Below, piece after piece: positions 38,919 through 48,300 of a stretch of DNA of 64,000 nt. The notes beneath the pieces are model-generated. The model ran no database searches, was not told where the DNA came from, and was given only the letters and a program-made list of their open reading frames with translations. The translations under genes were made by a program, and so were the position numbers. Positions within the stretch are counted from its first letter, which is position 1, and each line of letters begins with the position of its first letter. This stretch comes from Pelomonas sp966111775 (GTDB lineage Bacteria > Pseudomonadota > Gammaproteobacteria > Burkholderiales > Burkholderiaceae_C): positions 1 to 64,000 of the forward strand of contig CBHWBD010000004.1 of NCBI GenBank assembly GCA_966111775.1, written 5' to 3'.

Positions 38919-39877
38919 AGATCGCCTTCACGCCGAATGCGCGCCGGCCCGACCCGGCCATCGAGGTGCTGGACGAAGCCTTTTTGCCGCTGCGCCTGTT
39001 CGCCGCCGGCGTCGAGCAGCTCGCCACCGGCCTGGCCTGGGCCGAGGGGCCGGTGTGGTTCGGCGACGGCCGCTATCTGCTGGTCTCCGACATTCCCAGC
39101 AACCGCATCCTGCGCTGGGACGAGACGACGGGTGCCGTCAGCGACTTTCGCAACCCCAGCAACAACGCCAACGGCCATGTGCGCGACCTGCAAGGCCGGC
39201 TCGTCAGCTGCGAGCACCTGACGCGGCGCATCACCCGCACCGAATACGACGGCCGCATCACGGTGCTGGCCGATCGCTATCAGGGCAAGCGCCTGAACTC
39301 GCCCAACGACATCACCTGCGCCGCGGACGGCAGCCTGTGGTTCAGCGACCCGCTGTTCGGCATCCTGAGCGACTTCGAGGGCGAGAAGGCCGAGCCCGAG
39401 CTGGCCCAGGGGGTCTACCGCATCGACGGAATGACGGGCGAACTCGGCCTGCAGCTCGACGACCTCAACGGCCCCAACGGCCTGGCCTTCAGCCCCGACG
39501 GCAAGGTCCTCTACGTCATCGAGAGCCGCGCCAGGCCGCATCGCTGCATCTGGGCCTATGACGTCGACGGCGCGCGCCTGAGAAACAAGCGCCTCCTCAT
39601 CGATGCCGGCGGCCCGGGCGCCTTCGACGGCATGGCCGTCGACGTGCAGGGCAATCTCTGGTGTGGCTTCGGCAGCGACGGCAGCGCGGGCGCGGATGCG
39701 TCCCGGCTCGATGGTGTGAAGGTCTACGACGCCACCGGCAAGCCGCTGGCTCACATCCACCTTCCCGAGCGCTGCGCCAACCTCTGCTTCGGCGGCGCCA
39801 AGGGCAACCGCCTCTTCATGGCGAGCACGCATTCGCTGTACGCGCTGTATGTGAACACGCGCGGCGCGGTGGCCTAG
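38915..39877 (+). CDS. SMP-30/gluconolactonase-family lactonase
   Basis: 320 residues, six-bladed beta-propeller: GLAWAEGPVWFGDGRYLLVSD, CEHLTRRITRTEYDG, LNSPNDITCAADGSLWFSDP, GPNGLAFSPDG and CANLCFGG carry the metal ligands of the family. Directly translationally coupled to udh, so it most likely opens the glucaro- or galactarolactone that Udh makes. No signal peptide. It is of the gluconolactonase branch, unlike the Caulobacter xylonolactonase XylC, though xylonolactone cannot be ruled out. Confidence 0.88.
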   Translation: MKIAFTPNARRPDPAIEVLDEAFLPLRLFAAGVEQLATGLAWAEGPVWFGDGRYLLVSDIPSNRILRWDETTGAVSDFRNPSNNANGHVRDLQGRLVSCEHLTRRITRTEYDGRITVLADRYQGKRLNSPNDITCAADGSLWFSDPLFGILSDFEGEKAEPELAQGVYRIDGMTGELGLQLDDLNGPNGLAFSPDGKVLYVIESRARPHRCIWAYDVDGARLRNKRLLIDAGGPGAFDGMAVDVQGNLWCGFGSDGSAGADASRLDGVKVYDATGKPLAHIHLPERCANLCFGGAKGNRLFMASTHSLYALYVNTRGAVA

Positions 39878-39894
39878 CCAGACGAGGAGGGCGC

Positions 39895-40479
39895 TTGGGA
39901 GTCTGCTTTTGCGCCTACACACTGAGCGACGCCAACATCGAGCGCTTGCTGGCCGACCCGCCCCTGATCTGGAAGGTGGTCGACACCGAGGATGACAGCG
40001 CCTATCTGGCCGAGTTGCAAAAGCAATCCAAGGTCTCGTGGCTGGCCAAGCTGCTGGGCAGGGCGCCACCTGCCGTGGAAGCCCCGGGCCTGGACCTCAC
40101 CGAGCACGAACTGAGGCCGGTCGATCTGGACAAGTCCTGGGACTGTTTGAGAGTCTGCCTGGAGGCCTGCGCTCCCGACGCGCCCAGCTTCTTTGAAGGC
40201 CGCGGGCAGGTCGGCCGCATCGAGGTCGGCTACGGCCCGGCGCTCTATGTGCGCAGCGCCGAGATGGCCCGCATCGCCGAGGCCTACGCCGGCGTCAGCG
40301 AAGCGCAGTTGCTGGCCGCCTATCGCTCGCTGGACCTGGGCGATGTCTACCCCAAAGGACTGTGGACGAGGCGTGACGAAGACACCCAGGCCTATCTCAC
40401 CGAGAACATGGCGGAGCTGCAGGCCTTTGTGCAGCACGCCCAGGCGCATGCGCTGGGCGCCATTCTGCAGTTCACCTAG
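39895..40479 (+). CDS. DUF1877-like (YfbM) protein
   Basis: 194 residues from a TTG start at 39895 preceded by a strong GAGGAGGG. The pattern MGVCFCAYTLSDANIERLL, a central region with ELRPVDLDKSWDCLRVCL and GYGPALYVRSAEMARIAEAY matches the DUF1877 family, of unknown function. It lies 17 bp after the lactonase gene but has no obvious link to sugar metabolism. The 3' end overlaps the convergent pirin gene by 8 bp. Confidence 0.72.
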   Translation: MGVCFCAYTLSDANIERLLADPPLIWKVVDTEDDSAYLAELQKQSKVSWLAKLLGRAPPAVEAPGLDLTEHELRPVDLDKSWDCLRVCLEACAPDAPSFFEGRGQVGRIEVGYGPALYVRSAEMARIAEAYAGVSEAQLLAAYRSLDLGDVYPKGLWTRRDEDTQAYLTENMAELQAFVQHAQAHALGAILQFT

Positions 40480-41515
40480 GCCGCTCCGTCCTGCCATCGG
40501 CATGCCGGGCGAAGCGATCATCGCCTTCGCCGTGCACCGGTGCCGAATCGGTCCAGGGCCAGCCGCCGAACTGGGTGCGTTGGTAGTCGCTGAAGGCCTG
40601 CCGCAGCTCCTGCTCGGTGTTCATCACGAAGGGGCCGTATTGCGCCACCGGTTCGCCGATGGGGCGGCCCTGCAGCATCAGCAGCTCGGCGACCTCGCCG
40701 CCGTTGACCAGGGTGATGGCGGCACGGGCATCGACCTCGATGGCCGACTTCACCGCCACGGGCTGGCCGTCGATGCTGATCCGCGCGCCGGCGAAGAAAT
40801 AGAGCTTGCGCCGTGTGCCGTCGCCGTCAGCCGCGGGCAACACCCATTGCGCGCCAGGCTCCAGCCGCAGGGTCCACATGGCGAGGTCGGCATCCAGGCG
40901 CGAGGCCCAGGAGTCCGGCGGCGGCGCGAGCGGCTTCATGGCCTGGCCGTCGACAGCGAGGTCGCCGGCGATGCAGACGACGTCGGTGGCCCGCCCCCCG
41001 TCATCGACGAAGCGGTGCCGCGGAATGTCTTCAGACCAGAACATCGTGAAGTGCGGCTCGACCATCTTGCTGTCGGCCGGCAGGTTGAGCCAGATCTGGA
41101 ACAGCTCGAGGGGGTTGGGCTTGTCGATGTGCAGCAGCGGGAACATCTCCGCATGCACGATGCCCTTGCCGGCGGTCAGCCACTGCACGTCGCCGCCGCC
41201 GAAGCGCGCGCCGGCGCCCAGCGAGTCGGAATGATCGATGCGGCCCTGGCGCACGATGGTCACGGTCTCGAAGCCGCGATGCGGGTGGGCGGGGAAGCCG
41301 GGCACCTGCTGGCCGTGATACATGCTCCAGCCGTCCTTGCCCGAAAAGTCAGAGCCTATCTGCCGGCCCTGCAGCAGCGCCGCATCCGGCCCATGGCGGC
41401 CGTTGCCGCGCGGGTAGGCGTCATCGTGGTGGACGCAGAACAGGAAGGGGTCGAGGGTCTCCCAGGGCATGCCGAGGGGGGTGATGGCGACGATGGAAGC
41501 AGGCAAGGCGGTCAT
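40472..41515 (-). CDS. pirin-family bicupin
   Basis: 347 residues. The metal-binding cupin motif is visible in GFPAHPHRGFETVTIV and GKGIVHAEMF. Family members include quercetin dioxygenases and redox-sensing regulators; the role here is unknown. It begins 27 bp after xylD in the same direction and is probably part of the xylX-xylD transcript. Confidence 0.85.
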   Translation of the reverse strand: MTALPASIVAITPLGMPWETLDPFLFCVHHDDAYPRGNGRHGPDAALLQGRQIGSDFSGKDGWSMYHGQQVPGFPAHPHRGFETVTIVRQGRIDHSDSLGAGARFGGGDVQWLTAGKGIVHAEMFPLLHIDKPNPLELFQIWLNLPADSKMVEPHFTMFWSEDIPRHRFVDDGGRATDVVCIAGDLAVDGQAMKPLAPPPDSWASRLDADLAMWTLRLEPGAQWVLPAADGDGTRRKLYFFAGARISIDGQPVAVKSAIEVDARAAITLVNGGEVAELLMLQGRPIGEPVAQYGPFVMNTEQELRQAFSDYQRTQFGGWPWTDSAPVHGEGDDRFARHADGRTERPR

Positions 41516-41542
41516 GGCGCGATTCTGGGCGACGGCGCGGCC

Positions 41543-43294
41543 TCAGTGATTGTGTCGCGGCGGCGTGTCCACCACGCCGCGATAGGGGACGGCCAGCTCC
41601 AGGCAGGCACCGGTCGACAGCGGGCCGACCGTCGAGCGATAGATCTGCTGCCAGGGCGTCTGGCTCGCCGGCGACGCGGGCGGGCCTTCGGCGCGTCGGT
41701 GTGACAGCGCCTCGTCGCTCAACAGCACATCGCAGCGCCCGGCCTCCAGGTCGATGCGGACGACATCGCCCGTGCGCAACCAGGCCAGGCCGCCGCCGAC
41801 GGCGCTTTCCGGCGAGGCATGCACGATGGACGGACTGTCCGAGGTGCCGGACTGGCGGCCGTCGCCCAGGGTCGGCAGGCTGGTCACGCCGCGGCGGATC
41901 AGCGCATCCGGCGGCTGCATGTTGACGACCTCGGCCGAGCCCGGCCAGCCGACAGGCCCCGCGCCGCGCATGACCAGGATGCAGCCCTCGTCGATGGCCA
42001 GGGCCGGGTCGTTGATGCGAGCGTGATAGTCGTCGGCGCCATCGAAGACGATGGCCCGCGCCTCGAAGGCGCCGTCCTTCAGATAGCGCGCGCGGAAGGC
42101 GGGCGAGATGACGCTGGCCTTCAGGATGGCGAAGTCGAAGAGATTGCCGCTCAGCACGACAAAGCCGGCGTCGGGCTTCAGCGGTGCGCTGACGGGGAAG
42201 ATGACCTCGCGGTCGTGCGTCTCGCGACCTTGGAGGTTGGCGGCCATCGTGCGCCCGGTCACCGTGGGGCGCTCGGTGCGCAGCAGGCCTGACTGCTGCA
42301 GCTCCCACATGATGGCCGGCACACCGCCGGCGCGATGGAAACGCTCGCCGAGGAACTGCCCGGCCGGCTGCATATTGAGCAGCAGCGGTACGCGCTGGCC
42401 GACCTCGGTCCAGTCAGCGGCGGTCAACTCGATGCCGGCATGGCGGGCCATGGCCGCCAGATGCGGCTGGGCATTGGTCGAACCGCCGATGGCGGCGTTG
42501 ACGACGATGGCGTCGAGGAAGGCGTCGCGGCTGAGGATGCGCGAGGGCCGCAAGTCCTCGCGAGCCATCTCGACGATGCGCCGGCCCGTCTCGTAGGCCA
42601 TCTGGCCGCGCTCGCGGTAGGGCGCGGGGATGGCCGAGCAGCCGGTCAGCGACAGGCCCAGGGCCTCGGCCAGCGCATTCATCGTCGAGGCCGTGCCCAT
42701 GGTGTTGCAGTGGCCGGCCGAGGGCGCGGACGCGGCGGCGATCTGGATGAAGGTCTCTTCGTCGATCTCGCCGGCCGCCAGGCGCCGGCGGCCGGCCCAG
42801 ATGGCGGCGCCGGAGCCGACCAGCTGCCCTTCGAACCAGCCATCCAGCATGGGCCCGCCGGACAGCACGATGGCGGGGATGTCGACGGTGGACGCGGCCA
42901 TCACCTGGGCTGGCGTTGTCTTGTCACAGCCCGTCGTCAGCACCACGGCGTCCAGCGGGTAGCCGTGCAGGATCTCGACCAGGCCGAGGTAGGCCAGGTT
43001 GCGGTCCAGGGCCGCGGTGGGGCGGCGGCAGTTCTCGAAGATGGGATGCAGCGGGAACTCCATCGCGATGCCGCCGGCGTCGCGGATGCCGTCGCGCACG
43101 CGCTTCGCCAGCTCCAGATGGATGCGGTTGCAGGGGCTCAAGTCGCTGCCGCTCTGCGCGATGCCGATGATGGGCCGGCCCGAGCGCAGTTCGGCGGGCG
43201 TGAGGCCGTAGTTCATGAAGCGCTCCAGATAGAGCGCCGTCATGTCGACATGGTCGGGGTTGTCGAACCAGTCCTGGGAGCGCAGGCGCTTCAT
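41543..43294 (-). CDS. xylD: xylonate dehydratase (IlvD/Edd family)
   Basis: 583 residues from the ATG at 43294 (MKRLRSQDWFDNPD). Iron-sulfur and substrate motifs TTGCDKTTPAQVMAA, SAGHCNTMGTASTMNA, GGSTNAQPH and LPTLGDGRQSGTSDSPS match the Caulobacter-type xylonate dehydratase over its full length, including the C-terminal PPRHNH. It converts D-xylonate to 2-keto-3-deoxy-D-xylonate. ATGA overlap with xylX shows a coupled pair. Activity on other sugar acids (arabinonate, galactonate) is possible in this family. Confidence 0.93.
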   Translation of the reverse strand: MKRLRSQDWFDNPDHVDMTALYLERFMNYGLTPAELRSGRPIIGIAQSGSDLSPCNRIHLELAKRVRDGIRDAGGIAMEFPLHPIFENCRRPTAALDRNLAYLGLVEILHGYPLDAVVLTTGCDKTTPAQVMAASTVDIPAIVLSGGPMLDGWFEGQLVGSGAAIWAGRRRLAAGEIDEETFIQIAAASAPSAGHCNTMGTASTMNALAEALGLSLTGCSAIPAPYRERGQMAYETGRRIVEMAREDLRPSRILSRDAFLDAIVVNAAIGGSTNAQPHLAAMARHAGIELTAADWTEVGQRVPLLLNMQPAGQFLGERFHRAGGVPAIMWELQQSGLLRTERPTVTGRTMAANLQGRETHDREVIFPVSAPLKPDAGFVVLSGNLFDFAILKASVISPAFRARYLKDGAFEARAIVFDGADDYHARINDPALAIDEGCILVMRGAGPVGWPGSAEVVNMQPPDALIRRGVTSLPTLGDGRQSGTSDSPSIVHASPESAVGGGLAWLRTGDVVRIDLEAGRCDVLLSDEALSHRRAEGPPASPASQTPWQQIYRSTVGPLSTGACLELAVPYRGVVDTPPRHNH

Positions 43295-44430
43295 GGCGCA
43301 CGGTTCCGCAGATGCTTCATCAGCGCGCCAACGCCATAGGTCCACGGCGGCAGGGCGTCGCTGCGCTGCACGGTGTTGACGAGGCCGCCCAGAGCCGGGC
43401 TTGAAATCGTCACGCGGTCGCCCAGGCGATGCGTGAAGCCGGCGCCCGGCGCGCCGCGGTCCTGGATGGGCGAGAACATGGTGCCGAGGAAGAGCATGAA
43501 GCCGTCGGGGTATTGGTGGTGGGCGCCGCAGGCATGGCCCACCAGCTCCAGCGGGTCGCGGCTGATCTCCTGCATGCGGCTGAGGCCTTCCAGCACGAAG
43601 CCGTCGTCTGCGCCTTCGATGCGCAGGCTCACCTCGGCGGCCCGCACCGTGTCCAGCGTGAAGTGCTCGCCGTCGAACAGGCGGATGAAGGGGCCGATGG
43701 CGCAGGAGGCGTTGTTGTCCTTGGCCTTGCCCAGCAGCAGGGCGCTGCGGCCTTCGATGTCGCGCAGGTTGACGTCATTGCCCAGGGTCGCGCCGATGAC
43801 CTCGGCGCGGCCGTTGACGGCCAGCACGACCTCGGGCTCGGGGTTGTTCCACTGCGAATCGGGATGCAGGCCGACGGCCGCGCCGAAGCCGACAGCCGAC
43901 ATGGGCTGAGCCTTGGTGAAGACCTCGGCGTCCGGGCCGAGGCCCACCTCCAGATAGGGCGACCAGGCGCCGCGGGCGACGAACTCGGCCTTGAGGCGCT
44001 GCGCGGCTTCGGAGCCGGGGCGGATGGTGGACAGGTCGCTGCCGATGCTTTCATGCAGTTGCGCGCGCAACTCGTGGGCGCGGGCCGCATCGCCGCCGGC
44101 CTGGGCCTCGATGACGCGTTCCAGCAGGCTGACGGCGAAGGTCACGCCGCAGGCCTTGATGGCCTGCAGGTCGCAGGGGGCGAGCAGGCGAGGGGCCAGG
44201 GCCTGGACCGGGCCGAGCACTTCACCGGGGGCGCTGCGGGCGATGTGCAGCAGCTCGGCATGGTCCAGCAGCTCGGCCATGGTCGACGCGTGGCGCGACA
44301 GGTCGACCAGTTCGCCATGGCGCACGGTGACCAGGGCCGGGCCGGCCACGTCGGGGCGCCAGACGCGGCCGAGCAGCAGGGCGCGCTCGGCGTCGGCGGG
44401 AAGGAAAGAAGTCTCGGCGGCGGGGTTCAT
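43291..44430 (-). CDS. xylX: 2-keto-3-deoxy-D-xylonate dehydratase (FAH family)
   Basis: 379 residues. The C-terminal fumarylacetoacetate-hydrolase-like domain holds NPEPEVVL, GNDVNLRDIEGRSALLLGKA and KDNNASCAIGPFIRLFD; these and the N-terminal LLGRVW and CDLQAIKACGVTFAVS strongly resemble Caulobacter XylX. It dehydrates 2-keto-3-deoxyxylonate to alpha-ketoglutarate semialdehyde (Weimberg route). An operator-like site lies 9 bases before the start. Xylose dehydrogenase and ketoglutarate-semialdehyde dehydrogenase genes are not in the window. Confidence 0.92.
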   Translation of the reverse strand: MNPAAETSFLPADAERALLLGRVWRPDVAGPALVTVRHGELVDLSRHASTMAELLDHAELLHIARSAPGEVLGPVQALAPRLLAPCDLQAIKACGVTFAVSLLERVIEAQAGGDAARAHELRAQLHESIGSDLSTIRPGSEAAQRLKAEFVARGAWSPYLEVGLGPDAEVFTKAQPMSAVGFGAAVGLHPDSQWNNPEPEVVLAVNGRAEVIGATLGNDVNLRDIEGRSALLLGKAKDNNASCAIGPFIRLFDGEHFTLDTVRAAEVSLRIEGADDGFVLEGLSRMQEISRDPLELVGHACGAHHQYPDGFMLFLGTMFSPIQDRGAPGAGFTHRLGDRVTISSPALGGLVNTVQRSDALPPWTYGVGALMKHLRNRAP

Positions 44431-44438
44431 GCCGAGAT

Positions 44439-44452
44439 TGTGAGCGCTACCT
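44439..44452 (-). promoter_or_regulatory. operator-like site before xylX
   Basis: TGTGAGCGCTACCT shares AGCGCTACC with the site at 34723-34737. It begins 9 bases upstream of the xylX start and overlaps the last base pairs of the GntR-family gene. Repressor bound here would block the ribosome-binding-site region or read-through transcription. Confidence 0.5.
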
Positions 44453-45128
44453 AAAGGATCAGGTACTCGGGATAGCGCTGCTGGATCTCATCCACCGAGG
44501 CCAGGGTGCCGGACAGGTGTTCCCGCACGGCCAGCTGGGCGGCTTCGGCATCGCCTGACTCGATGGCTTCCAGGATGGTCAGGTGGCCGGCCATGATGGA
44601 CTCGGCCTTGCCCTCGGTCGGCACATGGAGCAGGCGCAGGCGGTCGACATGGCCCGACATGCGCGTCACCACCGCCCACAGCCGCGGCAGGCCGGCAGCC
44701 ACGTACATCAGACGGTGGAATTCCTTGTCGGCCGCGATGAAGGCGGGGTAGGCCTTGCTGGCGGCGAGGTCCAGCTGGCGCGACAGCTGGGTGCGCAGCT
44801 CCGCGATCACCGCCTGGTCATGCGACAGCGCCAGCAGGCGCGCGATCTCGATCTCGATCGAGCGGCGCAGGAAATGCGCTTCGCGGGCGGCCGGCACGTC
44901 GATGCGGCTGACCTGGGTCGTGTACTGGGCGCGGATCAGCACCAGGCCCTCTTCGCTGAGGCGGATGAGGGCGTCGCGCACCGGCGTCTGGCTGACGCCG
45001 AACTTCTGGGCCAGTTCGCCGCGGTCCAGCGCGCTGCCGGGCGCCAGCTCCAGGGAAATGATGGCGGCTCGAAGCGCCTCGACGACCTGGGGTGCCGCGT
45101 GGCGGGTGGGATCAAGCGTGGTGTTCAT
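44451..45128 (-). CDS. GntR-family regulator, FCD subfamily
   Basis: 225 residues. Winged helix (LDRGELAQKFGVSQTPVRDALIRLSEEGLV) followed by an all-helical FCD ligand domain with metal-site residues (DKEFHRLMY, HLTILEAIESGD, REHLSGTL). FCD regulators usually sense sugar acids, fitting the xylonate/uronate genes. The start at 45128 excludes 39 upstream in-frame codons that look non-coding. Probable first gene of the gntR-xylX-xylD-pirin transcript; divergent from the TonB receptor. Confidence 0.87.
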   Translation of the reverse strand: MNTTLDPTRHAAPQVVEALRAAIISLELAPGSALDRGELAQKFGVSQTPVRDALIRLSEEGLVLIRAQYTTQVSRIDVPAAREAHFLRRSIEIEIARLLALSHDQAVIAELRTQLSRQLDLAASKAYPAFIAADKEFHRLMYVAAGLPRLWAVVTRMSGHVDRLRLLHVPTEGKAESIMAGHLTILEAIESGDAEAAQLAVREHLSGTLASVDEIQQRYPEYLIL

Positions 45129-45274
45129 CTCAGGTGGAAAGCCGAATCTGCCGCCGACACGCGAAGGCTGGGGGTCATTGTCGTCGCGAGCCCCACGCAT
45201 CCCCGGCGTGTGAAAGCGCTTGTCGACGCCTCGACTGGGGCGCAATTCTGAGGCGCGTCCGGCCCTGCTGGAGC

Positions 45275-45288
45275 ACTAATACATTAGT
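45275..45288. promoter_or_regulatory. ACTAAT/ATTAGT palindrome in the divergent promoter region
   Basis: ACTAATACATTAGT, perfect 6-bp arms around AC. It lies just upstream of the receptor -35 element and 147 bp from the gntR start. AT-rich symmetry in GC-rich DNA and the adjacent FCD regulator suggest it is that regulator's operator; this is inference. Apart from this site, the promoter and operator listed next, the 260-bp gap shows nothing else. Confidence 0.5.
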
Positions 45289-45299
45289 ACACACCCTCG

Positions 45300-45349
45300 T
45301 TGACGACGGAAGTTGGTGAACGTAAATTCAAAAATGTGCGCGCTACCAT
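45300..45349 (+). promoter_or_regulatory. promoter and operator of the TonB-dependent receptor
   Basis: TTGACG at 45300-45305, a 17-base spacer and TAAATT at 45323-45328 form a good sigma70 promoter. ATGTGCGCGCTACCAT at 45334-45349 starts at the expected transcription start and shares the half site GCGCTACCAT with the 34723-34737 operator. This is the classic position for repression by a LacI-type factor. AGGAGA precedes the receptor ATG. Confidence 0.65.
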
Positions 45350-45388
45350 TTGATGGTGCCGACGTCATAAAACCAATCAGGAGACGAG

Positions 45389-48300
45389 ATGAACAAGAGC
45401 TTTTCGCGGCCGAACCACCGCACCCGCCTGGATCGCCAGTTGGCCCTGGGCACCACGCTGCTGGCCGGCCTGATTTCACAGGCCTATGCGCAGACGGCGC
45501 CGACAGCATCGACCCAGCAACTGGAGACGGTCGTCGTCACCGGCATCCGCAGCTCCTTGGCGGCCTCGGCGCTTGCCAAGCGCGACAACATCGGCCTGTC
45601 GGACTCGATCCACGCCGAAGACATCGGCAAGTTCCCGGACAACAACCTGGCCGAGTCGATCTCGCGCATTCCCGGCGTCCAGGTGAACCGCGACGTGACG
45701 GGTGAGGGTTTGAACATCCAGGTGCGCGGCCTGGGTTCCAACTTCACGCGCATCCTGATGAACGGCGCCCCCGTCGCATCGGCCTCCACGAGCCTCACCA
45801 GTGCCGGCAACGCCAACCGCGAAGTCGACCTGGACTTCATGCCAGGCGACCTGTTCTCGCGCATCACCGTGTCCAAGAGCCCCACGGCCGGGATGCTGGA
45901 AGGCGGTATTGCAGGCGTCGTGAACATGCGCAACGCCCGCCCGTTCGACAAGCCCGGCACGCGCGGCACCGTCAAGCTGCAGCTGGCCAAGAACGACCCC
46001 GCGCCCGATCCCAGCACGCGCGGCACGGCGATCTTCAGCACGACCTTCGGCGACACCTTCGGCGTGCTGGCCGGCGTGTCCTTCGCCCGCAACAAGATCA
46101 CCACGCGCGGCTTCGAGGACGGCACGGACTGGGTGACGCCGCGCCTGACCAACCCCCTGCAGACCGGCACGGGGTCCTCGACCACCAACGGTGCCTGGGG
46201 CATCCCGACGGCAGTGCCCGCCGCGGCAGCCGGCACCTATGGCTCGACGACGTTGACGGCCAACCAACCCGTCAACATGGCCCTGCTGCGGCAGCTGAAC
46301 CCCAATGCCACCATCCAGCAAATCGACAACGGCTATATGCCGCGCCTGCCGCGTCCGGTGAACTTCGCGGGTGAGCGCAACCGCGCCAACGCCCTGCTGA
46401 GCTTCGAGTTCCGCCCGACCGCGGATTTCGACGCCTACCTTGACATGCTGACCGGCAGCAAGACCAGCAAGCAGGAGCGTGCCGACTTCGACATCAACGT
46501 TCGCAACAGTGCCGTCATCCCTTCGGCCATGAGCTATGACCGCAGCGACTGCTCGGTCTACTGCTTCGTGACGGGCGGCACCCTCCTCAACGGCACCGGC
46601 TTTCTCGAATACCGCCGGATGGACGAGAAGAGCAGCTTCACGTCCCTGAACCCGGGCTTCGAATGGCATATCTCCGACAAGTGGACGCTGGACGCTCAGG
46701 GCAATATGGCCAGCAGCAAATTCAGCCGCCTCGCGCCCACCATCCTGGTCCCGACCGACGCGGCCAAGCCCTTCACGGTGAACATCGGCTCCAACGGCAA
46801 CTTCCCGGTCTATACGCCCAACGGCTTCGACCCCAACAATCCGGCCCTCTACACCTGGGACCACCACGGCAACGCGACGGGCGCCCAGATCAGCATCAAT
46901 CGCGAAGACCGCTCGATCCAGACGAGGGGTGCACGCTGGAACCTGGCCTGGGGTGACGAGAGCCTGACCGTCAAGGGCGGCATGGCCTATGACACCTACC
47001 ACCGCCTGATCACGCCGTATACCGACGATGGCCGTCTGCAGAACGTCGTCTGCGGCGGCAACCTGAACGTGCGCATGTACGCGCCCAACACCACCAACCC
47101 GAATGGCTGCGTGATCACGCCGGTGACAGCCAACCCGGCGACGCAATACCCGGGCTACGGCCAGGGCTCGACGGCCGGGGGGCCGGCGCTGGCCTATCAA
47201 GGCTCGGCCGTGCCTGACATCACCAAGTACCTGGTCCCCGGCCCCAACGGCTTCGTGGTGATTGACTGGAGCCGCTTCGCTGGGGCCACCGGCTACAACA
47301 ACATCACCGCCAACATGGTCCAGGTCGCGGGCAGCAACGCCCTCAGCGGGACCTCCCCCCAGGACTTCACCGAAAACGTCGCCGGCAGCTACATCGAGGT
47401 GGCTGGCCAGACGCGCATCTTCGACCGCCAGCTGCGCTATGACGCGGGCCTGCGCCGCACACACACCATGCAGACGGTCGGCGCCTACACCGGCAATGTG
47501 GCCGATCCGCGCAATGCAGGCCTGACCAATGGGGGCCTGTACCCCAACCTTGTCACGGAGACGACCGGCCGGACTTCATACAGCAACACCCTGCCCAGCG
47601 GCACGCTGGCCTACAACCTGACTGACGACATGATCGTCCGCGCGGCGGCTTCGAAGGCCATCACCCGCGCTGACCCCAAGGCGCTGCAGCCGCTGAGGGC
47701 GACGTCCAATGACGTGGCCCTGTCGAACGCCACAGCCACCAACCCGGGGCTGAAGCCCTTCGAGTCCAAGAACCTGGACATGGGCTGGGAGTGGTACACG
47801 GACAAGAAGGGCAGCTATGTCGCAGCGGCCTATTTCGACAAGAAGATCAAGAACTTCCCGCGCACTGTCGTGCGCCAGCTGACGCTGACGCAGATCCGTC
47901 AGGAGTTCGGTGCCGACTCGCTGCAGTACGCGGCGGGCAGCGCGATCGACCTGGCGGTGACTGCGGCCGGCGGCCCCGACAAGTTCAATATTCCGCTGTC
48001 GCAGCCGGTCAACACGCCCGACGTCCTGAAGCTGAAGGGCTGGGAGTTGAGCTGGGCGCAGTCGCTGGACCGCTTCCTGCCGGTCAACGGCCTGGGCTTC
48101 TACGCCAACTACACCCGCACCAAGCAGGACGCGGGCACCAGTGGCCAGGTGCCGATCGGCGCTGCGCCGTACACGGCCAACCTGACCGTGTACTTCGAGA
48201 ACAGCCGCGGCTCCATCCGCCTGAGCAACAGCTACCAGGCCCGGACCCCGTTTGAGTCGAAGAACACGGATTCCATCCCGGCGGGCACCATGCTCAAGTA

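Noticed and set aside
44471..44480. Further TAGCGCT sequence upstream of xylX
   Set aside because: It lies inside the coding end of the GntR-family gene (Gln-Arg-Tyr codons) and lacks the ACC extension of the other sites.
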